Assembly: GCF_000939975.1 (NCBI RefSeq)
Contig: NZ_LK391969.1
Location: 962,693-1,026,692, forward strand
Length of the DNA: 64,000 nt
Source of the DNA: Pseudomonas saudimassiliensis
GTDB lineage: Bacteria > Pseudomonadota > Gammaproteobacteria > Pseudomonadales > Pseudomonadaceae
Reading direction: 5' to 3'
In this document: positions 54,384-64,000 of the stretch, piece by piece
Position numbering within the stretch: the stretch's first letter is position 1
How the letters are laid out: each line of letters starts with the position of its first letter
The notes under the pieces: generated by a model
Databases searched by the model: none
The model's input: the letters and a program-made list of their open reading frames with translations, nothing else
Told to the model about the DNA's origin: nothing
Translations under genes and position numbers: made by a program

Positions 54384-56918
54384 TCAGAAAAATTTGATCA
54401 CGGGATCCTGTTCTCCCAGCTTCCTGCTCGCCATCAATGCATCAAATCCTTCGGCATCCAGCGGTCGACTCAGGAAATACCCTTGGCCTTCGTCGCAATG
54501 TACCGCTTTGAGCAGCTCCAACTGCTCAGCGGTTTCAATGCCTTCTGCCGTGACGGTCAAGGACAAGGCACGCCCAAGCCCGACAATCGCCTGAATGATC
54601 GATTTGTCATCTTCATTCTCGGCCAAACCGTTGACGAAGCTACGGTCTATTTTGAGGCCATCGAACGGGAATGAGCGCAGATAACCGAGCGAAGAATAGC
54701 CAGTGCCAAAATCATCCATGGTTAGCCGAACGCCCAACTCCTTGAGCGCGCGCATGACATCAAGCGCCCCTGTGGCGTCTTCGAGCATGACGCTTTCAGT
54801 CAGTTCCAACTCCAGCCGGGCCGGATCAAATCCGGTTTCGCGAAGGACATTCTGGACGCGCTTGACCACATCCCCCCGCTGGAACTCCACGGATGACAGG
54901 TTGACTGATACAAACACACCTTCCGGCCAACGCTTGGCGCTGCTGCAAGCCGTGTGAAGCACCCAATCGCTCAGCGGCGCGATCAACCCGGCTTCCTCGG
55001 CGATAGGTATGAAGGTGTCAGGTGGAATCAGTCCACGTTCGGGGTGCCGCCAGCGCACGAGCGCTTCGGCGCCCATCATCACGCCATCTGCGATGCGGAT
55101 TCGCGGCTGAAAATGCAATCGCAGTTCGCCAACTTTGATGGCGTAGCGCAGATCATTTTCCAACTGGCGACGCTCGATAATTCTGACATTCATATCGCCT
55201 GCATAGAAACGCCAGGTAGCACGCCCGGCAGCCTTGGCTTCATACAATGCTATATCCGCATAACGCAGCAGTTCGGTGGCCTCCCGTGCATCCGTGGGCG
55301 CCATCGCGATCCCGATGCTGGCACTGACAAACACCTCCTGTTCGTCCATCACTACCGGCTGCTCGATGGACTTGATCAGGCGGCCGCATAGCGCTTCGAC
55401 CTCGTCCTGAGAACTGACATCAGTAAGGATCAGCACGAACTCATCCCCGCCGACCCTCGCCACCAGATCCCCGTTTCGCAGGCATTCGGCGAGGCGTCCG
55501 GACACCTCGTTGAGCACTTGATCGCCGGCAGCATGACCGAGCAGGTCATTGACCGGCTTGAAGCGGTCCAGATCCAGGCAGAGCATGACCAGGGGGCTGT
55601 CCTGCGTGGGGGCAGCCTTGAGCTTGCCATCAAGGAAGGCCTGCAGGCGCGTCCTATTTGGCAGGCCAGTCAATGCGTCATGCTGCGAAAGGTAATCTAT
55701 GCGTCGCCGGGCTTCGACTTCATCCGTGACATCGCTTGCCGTGCCGCGAAACCCCTTACCATCCATATCTCGGGCTGTGAGGCGGGTGATTCGAGTCTGA
55801 CCTTTATGGTCTATGTAACTGCACTGGGTACTGATGCCGGGGCGATGTTTGGGCATTCTGAGCCACTGGGACAAGGTTCCGGTTTCAGTGCGCAGCAGCT
55901 CATCTATGCCAGTACCGATCCTGGCATCTCTGGAGTGGCCTGTGACCTCCTGGAATCGCTCGGACAGATAGGTGAAACGGCCCTGGGCATCAACTTCCCA
56001 TATCCAATCCGAACTCGCTTCGGCAACATCGCGGAAACGCTGCTCACTGGTCGCCAGAGCCGCCTGGCTGTTTCGCAATGATGTATGGCTAAGATCAAGC
56101 GCCCGGGCTGCGAGGGTCGTGCGGCGCAACAAAACCCAGGTCATCAGCAAAACTATCAGCGCAGCCATACCTATCATCGGCAACATGACACTCAACAATC
56201 GTTTGCCAGGATTTTCCGAATCCCAGTGCAATGTGCCGGCAGAACCGTTTTCGCCTATCGGCAATATCGCTGCGGAACGTACTTCGTTAGGGGCTAGGAC
56301 CCGCAGTTTCCTGATGCCATAGTCGGCGCCGATCGCTTCCAGTTCGTCGCCGTCCAATACGTTTATAAAGATGATCACCGATTCAGGGCCTTCATCTGTT
56401 TCTACTGTCGGATCGGTACCGGGCGTCAATGCGGCGGCCGCGATCACGGCTGGCATGCCATCGACGTTCATGACAGTGGTCACAGACGTTTCATACTCAG
56501 CAGCTGCACGGGCCTGATCGACAACCCCGTCGATGGGCTGCCCCAACCAGTCGGCGATCTCGACTGATTCGAGCTCACCCCTGATTACCGAGTAAACGGT
56601 TCGATCTGCGCCATCGACCACAAATACACCTTGAAAGCCGAAATCCGCGTACAGCGTCGGGCCTGCATTCTGACGAACAAATGCCCAGTCAGTGTCCACC
56701 TCCCTGTGCAGGTGTATATATGCATCGCCCCAGAAGGCGTAATCCTTTACCGTCGAACCTGCGGAGTCTTCTATCGCCTCCATGGCTTTCTTTATGTAGA
56801 AAAGGCTTTTCACTTCTTCAGCCTCCTCTAGGCGATATGACACATAGAGAAGCAAACAGGTGGCTAGTAGAAATACGCCTGCCAAGAGCAGCGAAAACCT
56901 CCGCAATGAAGCACGCAT
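54384..56918 (-). CDS. CHASE4-PAS-GGDEF-EAL cyclic-di-GMP protein
   Basis: Inner-membrane sensor with both synthetase and phosphodiesterase domains for cyclic di-GMP. From ATG 56918 (MRASLRRFSLLLAGVFLL) it has 844 residues; ATG 56981 would add 21. Two transmembrane helices flank a periplasmic CHASE4-like domain (KDYAFWGDAYIHLH). The second is LPMIGMAALIVLLMTWVLL. A PAS domain (FRDVAEASSDWIWEVD) follows. The canonical GGDEF is at 490-494 with the I-site RNGD five residues before it. The EAL domain has EAL at 618-620, ELTES, and DDFGTGYSSL. Both catalytic motifs are intact. The base composition looks less GC-rich than the neighbours. Confidence 0.92.
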   Translation of the reverse strand: MRASLRRFSLLLAGVFLLATCLLLYVSYRLEEAEEVKSLFYIKKAMEAIEDSAGSTVKDYAFWGDAYIHLHREVDTDWAFVRQNAGPTLYADFGFQGVFVVDGADRTVYSVIRGELESVEIADWLGQPIDGVVDQARAAAEYETSVTTVMNVDGMPAVIAAAALTPGTDPTVETDEGPESVIIFINVLDGDELEAIGADYGIRKLRVLAPNEVRSAAILPIGENGSAGTLHWDSENPGKRLLSVMLPMIGMAALIVLLMTWVLLRRTTLAARALDLSHTSLRNSQAALATSEQRFRDVAEASSDWIWEVDAQGRFTYLSERFQEVTGHSRDARIGTGIDELLRTETGTLSQWLRMPKHRPGISTQCSYIDHKGQTRITRLTARDMDGKGFRGTASDVTDEVEARRRIDYLSQHDALTGLPNRTRLQAFLDGKLKAAPTQDSPLVMLCLDLDRFKPVNDLLGHAAGDQVLNEVSGRLAECLRNGDLVARVGGDEFVLILTDVSSQDEVEALCGRLIKSIEQPVVMDEQEVFVSASIGIAMAPTDAREATELLRYADIALYEAKAAGRATWRFYAGDMNVRIIERRQLENDLRYAIKVGELRLHFQPRIRIADGVMMGAEALVRWRHPERGLIPPDTFIPIAEEAGLIAPLSDWVLHTACSSAKRWPEGVFVSVNLSSVEFQRGDVVKRVQNVLRETGFDPARLELELTESVMLEDATGALDVMRALKELGVRLTMDDFGTGYSSLGYLRSFPFDGLKIDRSFVNGLAENEDDKSIIQAIVGLGRALSLTVTAEGIETAEQLELLKAVHCDEGQGYFLSRPLDAEGFDALMASRKLGEQDPVIKFF

Positions 56919-57112
56919 CAGGGCCACACTCGAGTGGCACCTGGCGGCAATATGGATAACGGGGGAGGCATTATTAGGCATAGGGATCCAGGTGCTGCGG
57001 CTAATTCCACTGTCAACTAGAGGGTATCGGCCGAGAGAACTTTTTCCTTAGCTATGAACTCACACTTTCTTGGGATGCCTTCGTTGTAATGCAGTGCCAA
57101 AACAACATAAAA

Positions 57113-57141
57113 AAAGCCCGCATCTTTGGACTGCGGGCTTT
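57113..57141 (-). terminator. Terminator after purC (end of guaBA-purC)
   Basis: Arms AAAGCCCGCA and TGCGGGCTTT (10 bp), followed on the minus strand by a long T run. It lies 35 nt past the purC stop. No equivalent hairpin lies between guaA and purC. Confidence 0.9.
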
Positions 57142-57175
57142 GTGGGATTGATGCTGTCAGCTGTGCCCCAGCACC

Positions 57176-57886
57176 CTAGCGGATCAGCTTTTCGTACAGC
57201 GTCCCGTGCTCCATCACTTTGCCTTCGCCGTCCATGACCCGCATCGCATCTGCCGAGACCTCGTCGATGACCACGACCTCGCCGTCGACGAAGCCGATTT
57301 CGATCTTCATGTCGATCAGGCCAAGGCCCTTGTCAGCCAGATCTGACTCGACGATACGGCACACCTGACGGGTGAGATCCTTGGCCTGATCGAGTTGCTG
57401 TTGACTAAGGAGACCGAGGGCAACGATGGTGTCGTCGTTGATGAGCGGATCACCGCGCTCGTCGTCCTTGATGGTAATCTCGACGAGGTAGTCGAGATTA
57501 CCCGTAGTTTCACCGATGTAATTTTGGTAACGGCGCTGGAAACTTCCCCAGGGCCGGGTGCGGCAGATGAATTCGAGGCCACCCTTGCCGCTGATATCCT
57601 TGCCCAGGGGCTCGGCACGACGCACTTCCATGGTGCCCTGCGCCAGATCAACCTCCACCATGTGGGTGGGGATGTCGGCGGCATGCAGGCGCGCAAAGAA
57701 GTAGTCGGTCATCGCCAGGGACTTGCGCCCCTTGCCTTCTACCTGGCCGATCACGGTATTGGCGCCCGGGTCGATGACTCCGTCCGCACCGGTCACATCG
57801 TCCTTGAACACTAGCAGGATATTGCCATTGTCCAGGGCGTACAGGTCCTTGGTCTTGCCGGAATAGATCTTTTCGCTGTTATTCAT
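57176..57886 (-). CDS. purC: SAICAR synthase (phosphoribosylaminoimidazolesuccinocarboxamide synthase), divergent type
   Basis: Ligates aspartate to CAIR in IMP synthesis. From ATG 57886 it has 236 residues. The fold signatures are present: KIYSGKTKDLY (6-16), DDERGDPLI (141-149), LIDMKIEIGF (190-199) and VIDEVSADAMR (207-217). The segments VTGADGVIDPGANTV (31-45) and CRTRPWGSFQRRYQNYIGE (108-126) differ from the usual pseudomonad/enterobacterial PurC. They recall the form I associate with Clostridium and Fusobacterium. It starts 4 nt after guaA, with no terminator between, so it is probably expressed as the third gene of guaB-guaA-purC. It may be a second PurC or a related enzyme. Confidence 0.8.
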   Translation of the reverse strand: MNNSEKIYSGKTKDLYALDNGNILLVFKDDVTGADGVIDPGANTVIGQVEGKGRKSLAMTDYFFARLHAADIPTHMVEVDLAQGTMEVRRAEPLGKDISGKGGLEFICRTRPWGSFQRRYQNYIGETTGNLDYLVEITIKDDERGDPLINDDTIVALGLLSQQQLDQAKDLTRQVCRIVESDLADKGLGLIDMKIEIGFVDGEVVVIDEVSADAMRVMDGEGKVMEHGTLYEKLIR

Positions 57887-57890
57887 CGGT

Positions 57891-59471
57891 TTACTCCCAC
57901 TCGATAGTGGCCGGCGGTTTGCTGGAAATGTCGTAGGTGACCCGTGACACACCGCTGATTTCATTGATGATCCGGTTCGACACCGTTTCCAGGAACTCAT
58001 AGGGCAGGTGCGCCCAACGAGCGGTCATGAAGTCGATGGTTTCCACTGCCCGCAGGGCGATGACCCATTCGTAGCGGCGAGCGTCACCCACCACACCAAC
58101 CGACTTGACCGGCAGGAAGACGGCAAACGCCTGGCTGGTCTTGTGGTACAGGTCGGCCTTGCGCAGTTCTTCGATGAAGATATGGTCGGCGCGGCGCAGG
58201 ATATCGGCGTACTCCTTGCGCACTTCGGCGAGGATCCGCACGCCCAGGCCCGGGCCGGGGAACGGGTGGCGGTAGACCATGTCGTAAGGCAAGCCCAGCT
58301 CCAGGCCGATCTTGCGCACTTCGTCCTTGAACAGCTCGCGCAGCGGCTCGACCAATTCAAAGGCCATGTCCTCGGGCAGGCCGCCGACGTTGTGGTGCGA
58401 CTTGATCACGTGGGCCTTGCCAGTCTTGGCACCAGCGGATTCGATCACGTCGGGGTAGATGGTGCCCTGGGCCAGGAACTTGACGTCCTGCAGCTTGGTG
58501 GCCTCTTCATCGAAGACCTCGATGAAGGTGCGGCCGATGACCTTGCGCTTGGCTTCGGGGTCGGTAACCCCCAGCAGACGGGAGAGGAATTTCTCCTCGG
58601 CGTTGGCGCGGATTACCTTCACCCCCATGTTCTCGGCGAACATGGCCATTACCTGCTCGCCTTCGTGCAGGCGCAACAGGCCGTTGTCGACGAATACGCA
58701 GGTCAGCTGGTCACCGATGGCCCGATGCAGCAGCGCGGCAACCACTGACGAGTCGACCCCGCCGGACAGGCCGAGCAGGACCTTGGCATCACCCACCTGG
58801 GCGCGGACATTGGCGATGGCGTCCTCGACGATATTGGCCGGGGTCCACAAAGCTTCACAGCCGCACAAATCGAGAATGAAACGGGACAGGATGCGCAGCC
58901 CCTGCTTGGTGTGGGTCACTTCCGGGTGGAACTGCACGCCGTAGAACTGGCGGGCATCGTCGCCCATGGCGGCGATGGCGCAGCTCGGGGTGCTGGCGAG
59001 CACCTGGAAGCCTTCAGGCAGGTCGACGACCTTGTCGCCATGGCTCATCCATACGTCCAGGCTGAGCACGCCGTGGTCCGAGACCGCGTCTTCGATGCCA
59101 TCGAGGAAGCGGCTCTTGCCGACCAGGTCAACCCGCGCATAACCGAATTCACGCTCTTCGGAACCCTGCACGGCCCCACCCAGCTGGGCCGCCATGGTCT
59201 GCATGCCGTAGCAGATGCCGAGTACCGGCACGCCCAACTCGAAGACCACCTGCGGCGCCCGCGGGCTGCCGGCTTCCGGCACCGACTCCGGGCCACCGGC
59301 GAGCACCACACCCTTGGGGGCGAAGGCGCGGATGGCCGCTTCGTCCATATCCCAGGCATGGATTTCACAGTAGACGCCGATTTCACGTACCCGCCGTGCA
59401 ATCAGCTGGGTGTACTGGGAGCCGAAATCCAGGATCAGGATGCGGTGAGCATGAATGTCGTGGTGGGACAT
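57891..59471 (-). CDS. guaA: GMP synthase (glutamine-hydrolysing)
   Basis: Converts XMP to GMP using glutamine and ATP. From ATG 59471 ([20 protein letters not shown]) it has 526 residues. The class I amidotransferase domain has nucleophile Cys87 (LGICYGMQ) and the HPEVTHT histidine/glutamate. The ATP pyrophosphatase loop is [13 protein letters not shown]. The dimerisation domain ends [16 protein letters not shown]. It follows guaB by 90 nt and precedes purC by 4 nt. Confidence 0.98.
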   Translation of the reverse strand: MSHHDIHAHRILILDFGSQYTQLIARRVREIGVYCEIHAWDMDEAAIRAFAPKGVVLAGGPESVPEAGSPRAPQVVFELGVPVLGICYGMQTMAAQLGGAVQGSEEREFGYARVDLVGKSRFLDGIEDAVSDHGVLSLDVWMSHGDKVVDLPEGFQVLASTPSCAIAAMGDDARQFYGVQFHPEVTHTKQGLRILSRFILDLCGCEALWTPANIVEDAIANVRAQVGDAKVLLGLSGGVDSSVVAALLHRAIGDQLTCVFVDNGLLRLHEGEQVMAMFAENMGVKVIRANAEEKFLSRLLGVTDPEAKRKVIGRTFIEVFDEEATKLQDVKFLAQGTIYPDVIESAGAKTGKAHVIKSHHNVGGLPEDMAFELVEPLRELFKDEVRKIGLELGLPYDMVYRHPFPGPGLGVRILAEVRKEYADILRRADHIFIEELRKADLYHKTSQAFAVFLPVKSVGVVGDARRYEWVIALRAVETIDFMTARWAHLPYEFLETVSNRIINEISGVSRVTYDISSKPPATIEWE

Positions 59472-59561
59472 GGTGTCTTCTCGATAATGGTCTGAACTGC
59501 GAGTTGCCCGCGGCACTGGAGCGCATGCCGCGGGTAGCTTGTGGCTGACGGCTGTGCCGGG

Positions 59562-62532
<2,971 letters not shown>

Positions 62533-62615
62533 CCATCCAACATCTGTCATCGGTCTTTGCTAGGATGTGCCCGCGCCGCTGACCGGCGCCAACCCACTCG
62601 ATACTCGGAACTGCC

Positions 62616-63890
62616 ATGCAATCCCAATACAACGATCTCATCCTGTGGCTGGAAGAATACCCCCAGCTCTATAGCCTGCTCGCCCTCTCGGCCCTGATCA
62701 TCGGCGCCTGGATCGCCAACTGGATCGTCAAGCGCATCCTCATTCGCGGCCTGATGCACCTGCTGCGTTCCACACCGGTCGGCACCGACCGTGCGCTGCA
62801 TGACTCCCATGTCATTTCCCGGCTGGCCAATATCGTTCCGGCGCTGATCCTCTCCATCGGCATAGGCCTGATCCCCGGTCTGTCGGAGACCCTGGTCACC
62901 ATCGTCCGCAACGTCTGTGGCGCCTTCATCATCCTCACGATCGCCATCGCCATCGCCAATGCGCTGACCCTGGTCAACACGCTGTATGAGCGACGCCCCA
63001 AGGCCCGGATGAAGCCGATCAAGGGCTACATCCAGGTCATCAATATCGTCATCTATTCGATAGCGACCATCCTGATCATTGCCACCCTGATCGACCGTTC
63101 GCCACTGATCCTGCTCTCCGGTCTCGGGGCCATGGCAGCGGTGCTGATGTTGATCTTCCAGGACACTTTGCTGTCGCTGGTGGCCAGTGTGCAGATCAGC
63201 TCCAACGACATCGTCCGGGTGGGCGATTGGGTGGAAATGCCGGCCCTGAGCGCCGACGGTGATGTCATCGATATCTCCCTGCATACCGTCAAGGTGCAGA
63301 ACTGGGACAAGACCATCACCACCATTCCCACCAAGCGCCTGATCAGCGACCCGTTCAAGAACTGGCGCGGCATGCAGGAGTCCGGTGGCCGGCGGATCAA
63401 GCGCAGCATCATGCTCGACCAGCAGAGCGTGCATTTTTTGGACGCAGACGAATGCCGCCACCTGCACCGGTTCCGCCTGCTCAGTGATTACCTCAAGGAA
63501 AAGCAGGCCGATATCGACGACTGGAACCGCCAGCTTGAAGAGCAAGGCCAGGAGCCGGTCAACACGCGGCGGATCACCAATGTCGGCACCTTCCGCGCCT
63601 ACGTGGATCGTTACCTGCGCAGCCATCCGGGCATTCACCAGAACATGACCCTGATGGTGCGCCAGCTGGCGCCCACCGCCGATGGCTTGCCGATGGAGTT
63701 GTATTGCTTCACCAACACCGTGGCTTGGGCGGATTACGAGGGTATCCAGGCGGATATCTTCGATCACCTGATGGCCATCCTGCCGGAATTTGGCTTGAGC
63801 GTTTTCCAGCATCCGAGCGGCAGTGACCTGCGCCAGATGAGTCTGCCCCGGCAGGCCGCCGCCCAGCCAGGCACGACCTCGCTGGGTTGA
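62616..63890 (+). CDS. MscS-family mechanosensitive channel (YbdG-like)
   Basis: 424 residues with about five transmembrane helices before the MscS core. The pore-lining segment is LLSGLGAMAAVLMLIFQDTLLSLVASVQI. The cytoplasmic beta domain has NDIVRVGDWVEMPALSADGDVIDISLHTVKVQNWDKTI. It then runs TKRLISDPFKNWRGMQESGGRRIKRSI. The length and the GDVIDISLHTVKVQNWD block resemble E. coli YbdG (MscM activity) more than small MscS. It likely opens on osmotic downshock. It is followed by a hairpin. Confidence 0.9.
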   Translation: MQSQYNDLILWLEEYPQLYSLLALSALIIGAWIANWIVKRILIRGLMHLLRSTPVGTDRALHDSHVISRLANIVPALILSIGIGLIPGLSETLVTIVRNVCGAFIILTIAIAIANALTLVNTLYERRPKARMKPIKGYIQVINIVIYSIATILIIATLIDRSPLILLSGLGAMAAVLMLIFQDTLLSLVASVQISSNDIVRVGDWVEMPALSADGDVIDISLHTVKVQNWDKTITTIPTKRLISDPFKNWRGMQESGGRRIKRSIMLDQQSVHFLDADECRHLHRFRLLSDYLKEKQADIDDWNRQLEEQGQEPVNTRRITNVGTFRAYVDRYLRSHPGIHQNMTLMVRQLAPTADGLPMELYCFTNTVAWADYEGIQADIFDHLMAILPEFGLSVFQHPSGSDLRQMSLPRQAAAQPGTTSLG

Positions 63891-63895
63891 TCTTT

Positions 63896-63924
63896 TTCCG
63901 GCGCGCCGCTCGGGCGCGCCGGAA
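63896..63924. terminator. Perfect 12-bp hairpin after the MscS-type gene
   Basis: Arms TTCCGGCGCGCC and GGCGCGCCGGAA around GCTCG, 5 nt past the stop. There is a T run before it on the plus strand but no U tract after it, so it would work best as a terminator for a gene arriving on the minus strand from beyond the window. Confidence 0.65.
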
Positions 63925-64000
63925 TCTGTCGCCGGAAACGGAAAAACCCGCCTCTCACGCACGAAAACACCCCAAAACACGAACAGCGCGGCGATAAATT

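Overview
This window is core chromosome of a gammaproteobacterium of the Pseudomonadaceae (Pseudomonas or the related genus Halopseudomonas). The DNA is GC-rich and densely coded. The protein sequences are Pseudomonas-like throughout (MurC, Rieske protein, MurD P-loop, LpxC numbering). The long run argJ-secA-M23 peptidase-dciA-lpxC-ftsZ...mraZ-rnpB-rsmI-lpoA-yraN-diaA-dolP-sspB-sspA-petCBA-rpsI-rplM-tas-like AKR-zapE keeps the order known from Pseudomonas aeruginosa. Species cannot be fixed from the sequence alone. I saw no tRNA, complete rRNA, insertion sequence, prophage or CRISPR array.

Layout. (1) 1-3000, minus strand: proB (cut by the window edge), obgE, rpmA, rplU, with ispB divergent from rplU. 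(2) 4.2-8.3 kb: a repeat-filled gap, the FKBP-type isomerase fklB, a purine permease overlapping trmA, and a lone FimT-type pseudopilin. (3) 8.6-11.0 kb: a large lipoprotein of the DUF6351 type with a serine-hydrolase-like GGSGGG motif, the least characterised gene here. (4) 11.0-16.8 kb: argJ, secA, a membrane-anchored LytM/M23 peptidase, and dciA on the other strand. (5) 16.8-34.6 kb, all minus strand: the complete division and cell-wall cluster mraZ-rsmH-ftsL-ftsI-murE-murF-mraY-murD-ftsW-murG-murC-ddl-ftsQ-ftsA-ftsZ-lpxC. Many stop and start codons overlap. It is headed by a clear sigma70 promoter followed by a 10-bp-periodic MraZ operator. (6) 34.9-35.2 kb: rnpB. (7) 35.3-39.7 kb: rsmI, then lpoA-yraN-diaA-dolP on the plus strand. 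(8) 39.7-44.7 kb, minus strand: sspB-sspA, the cytochrome bc1 genes petC-petB-petA, and rpsI-rplM. (9) 45-48.5 kb: an aldo-keto reductase with a palindromic operator over its promoter, zapE, an alpha/beta hydrolase, and a yhcB/zapG-like gene. (10) 48.5-52 kb: a four-gene Mla-like lipid-transport operon (STAS-MlaE permease, ATPase, MCE protein, auxiliary lipoprotein). (11) 52-57 kb: an AEC transporter, a luciferase-like flavin enzyme, and a CHASE4-PAS-GGDEF-EAL protein of visibly lower GC. (12) 57-61 kb, minus strand: guaB-guaA followed 4 nt later by an unusual PurC. (13) 61.1-63.9 kb: xseA and an MscS-type channel.

How the genes fit together. Most of the window serves envelope growth and division: precursor synthesis (murC-G, mraY, ddl), septal machinery (ftsL, I, W, Q, A, Z), lipid A commitment (lpxC), PBP activation (lpoA), export (secA), outer-membrane upkeep (dolP, Mla-like operon) and a LytM peptidase. 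Ribosome and RNA genes (rplU, rpmA, obgE, rpsI, rplM, rsmH, rsmI, rnpB, trmA), respiration (petABC) and GMP synthesis (guaBA) fill the rest.

No wholly new multi-gene system is evident. The best leads are the guaB-guaA-purC arrangement with its divergent PurC, the DUF6351 lipoprotein, the regulatory sites at mraZ and at the aldo-keto reductase, and the lower-GC cyclic-di-GMP gene. All functional calls come from reading motifs and from family knowledge; no database search was run.
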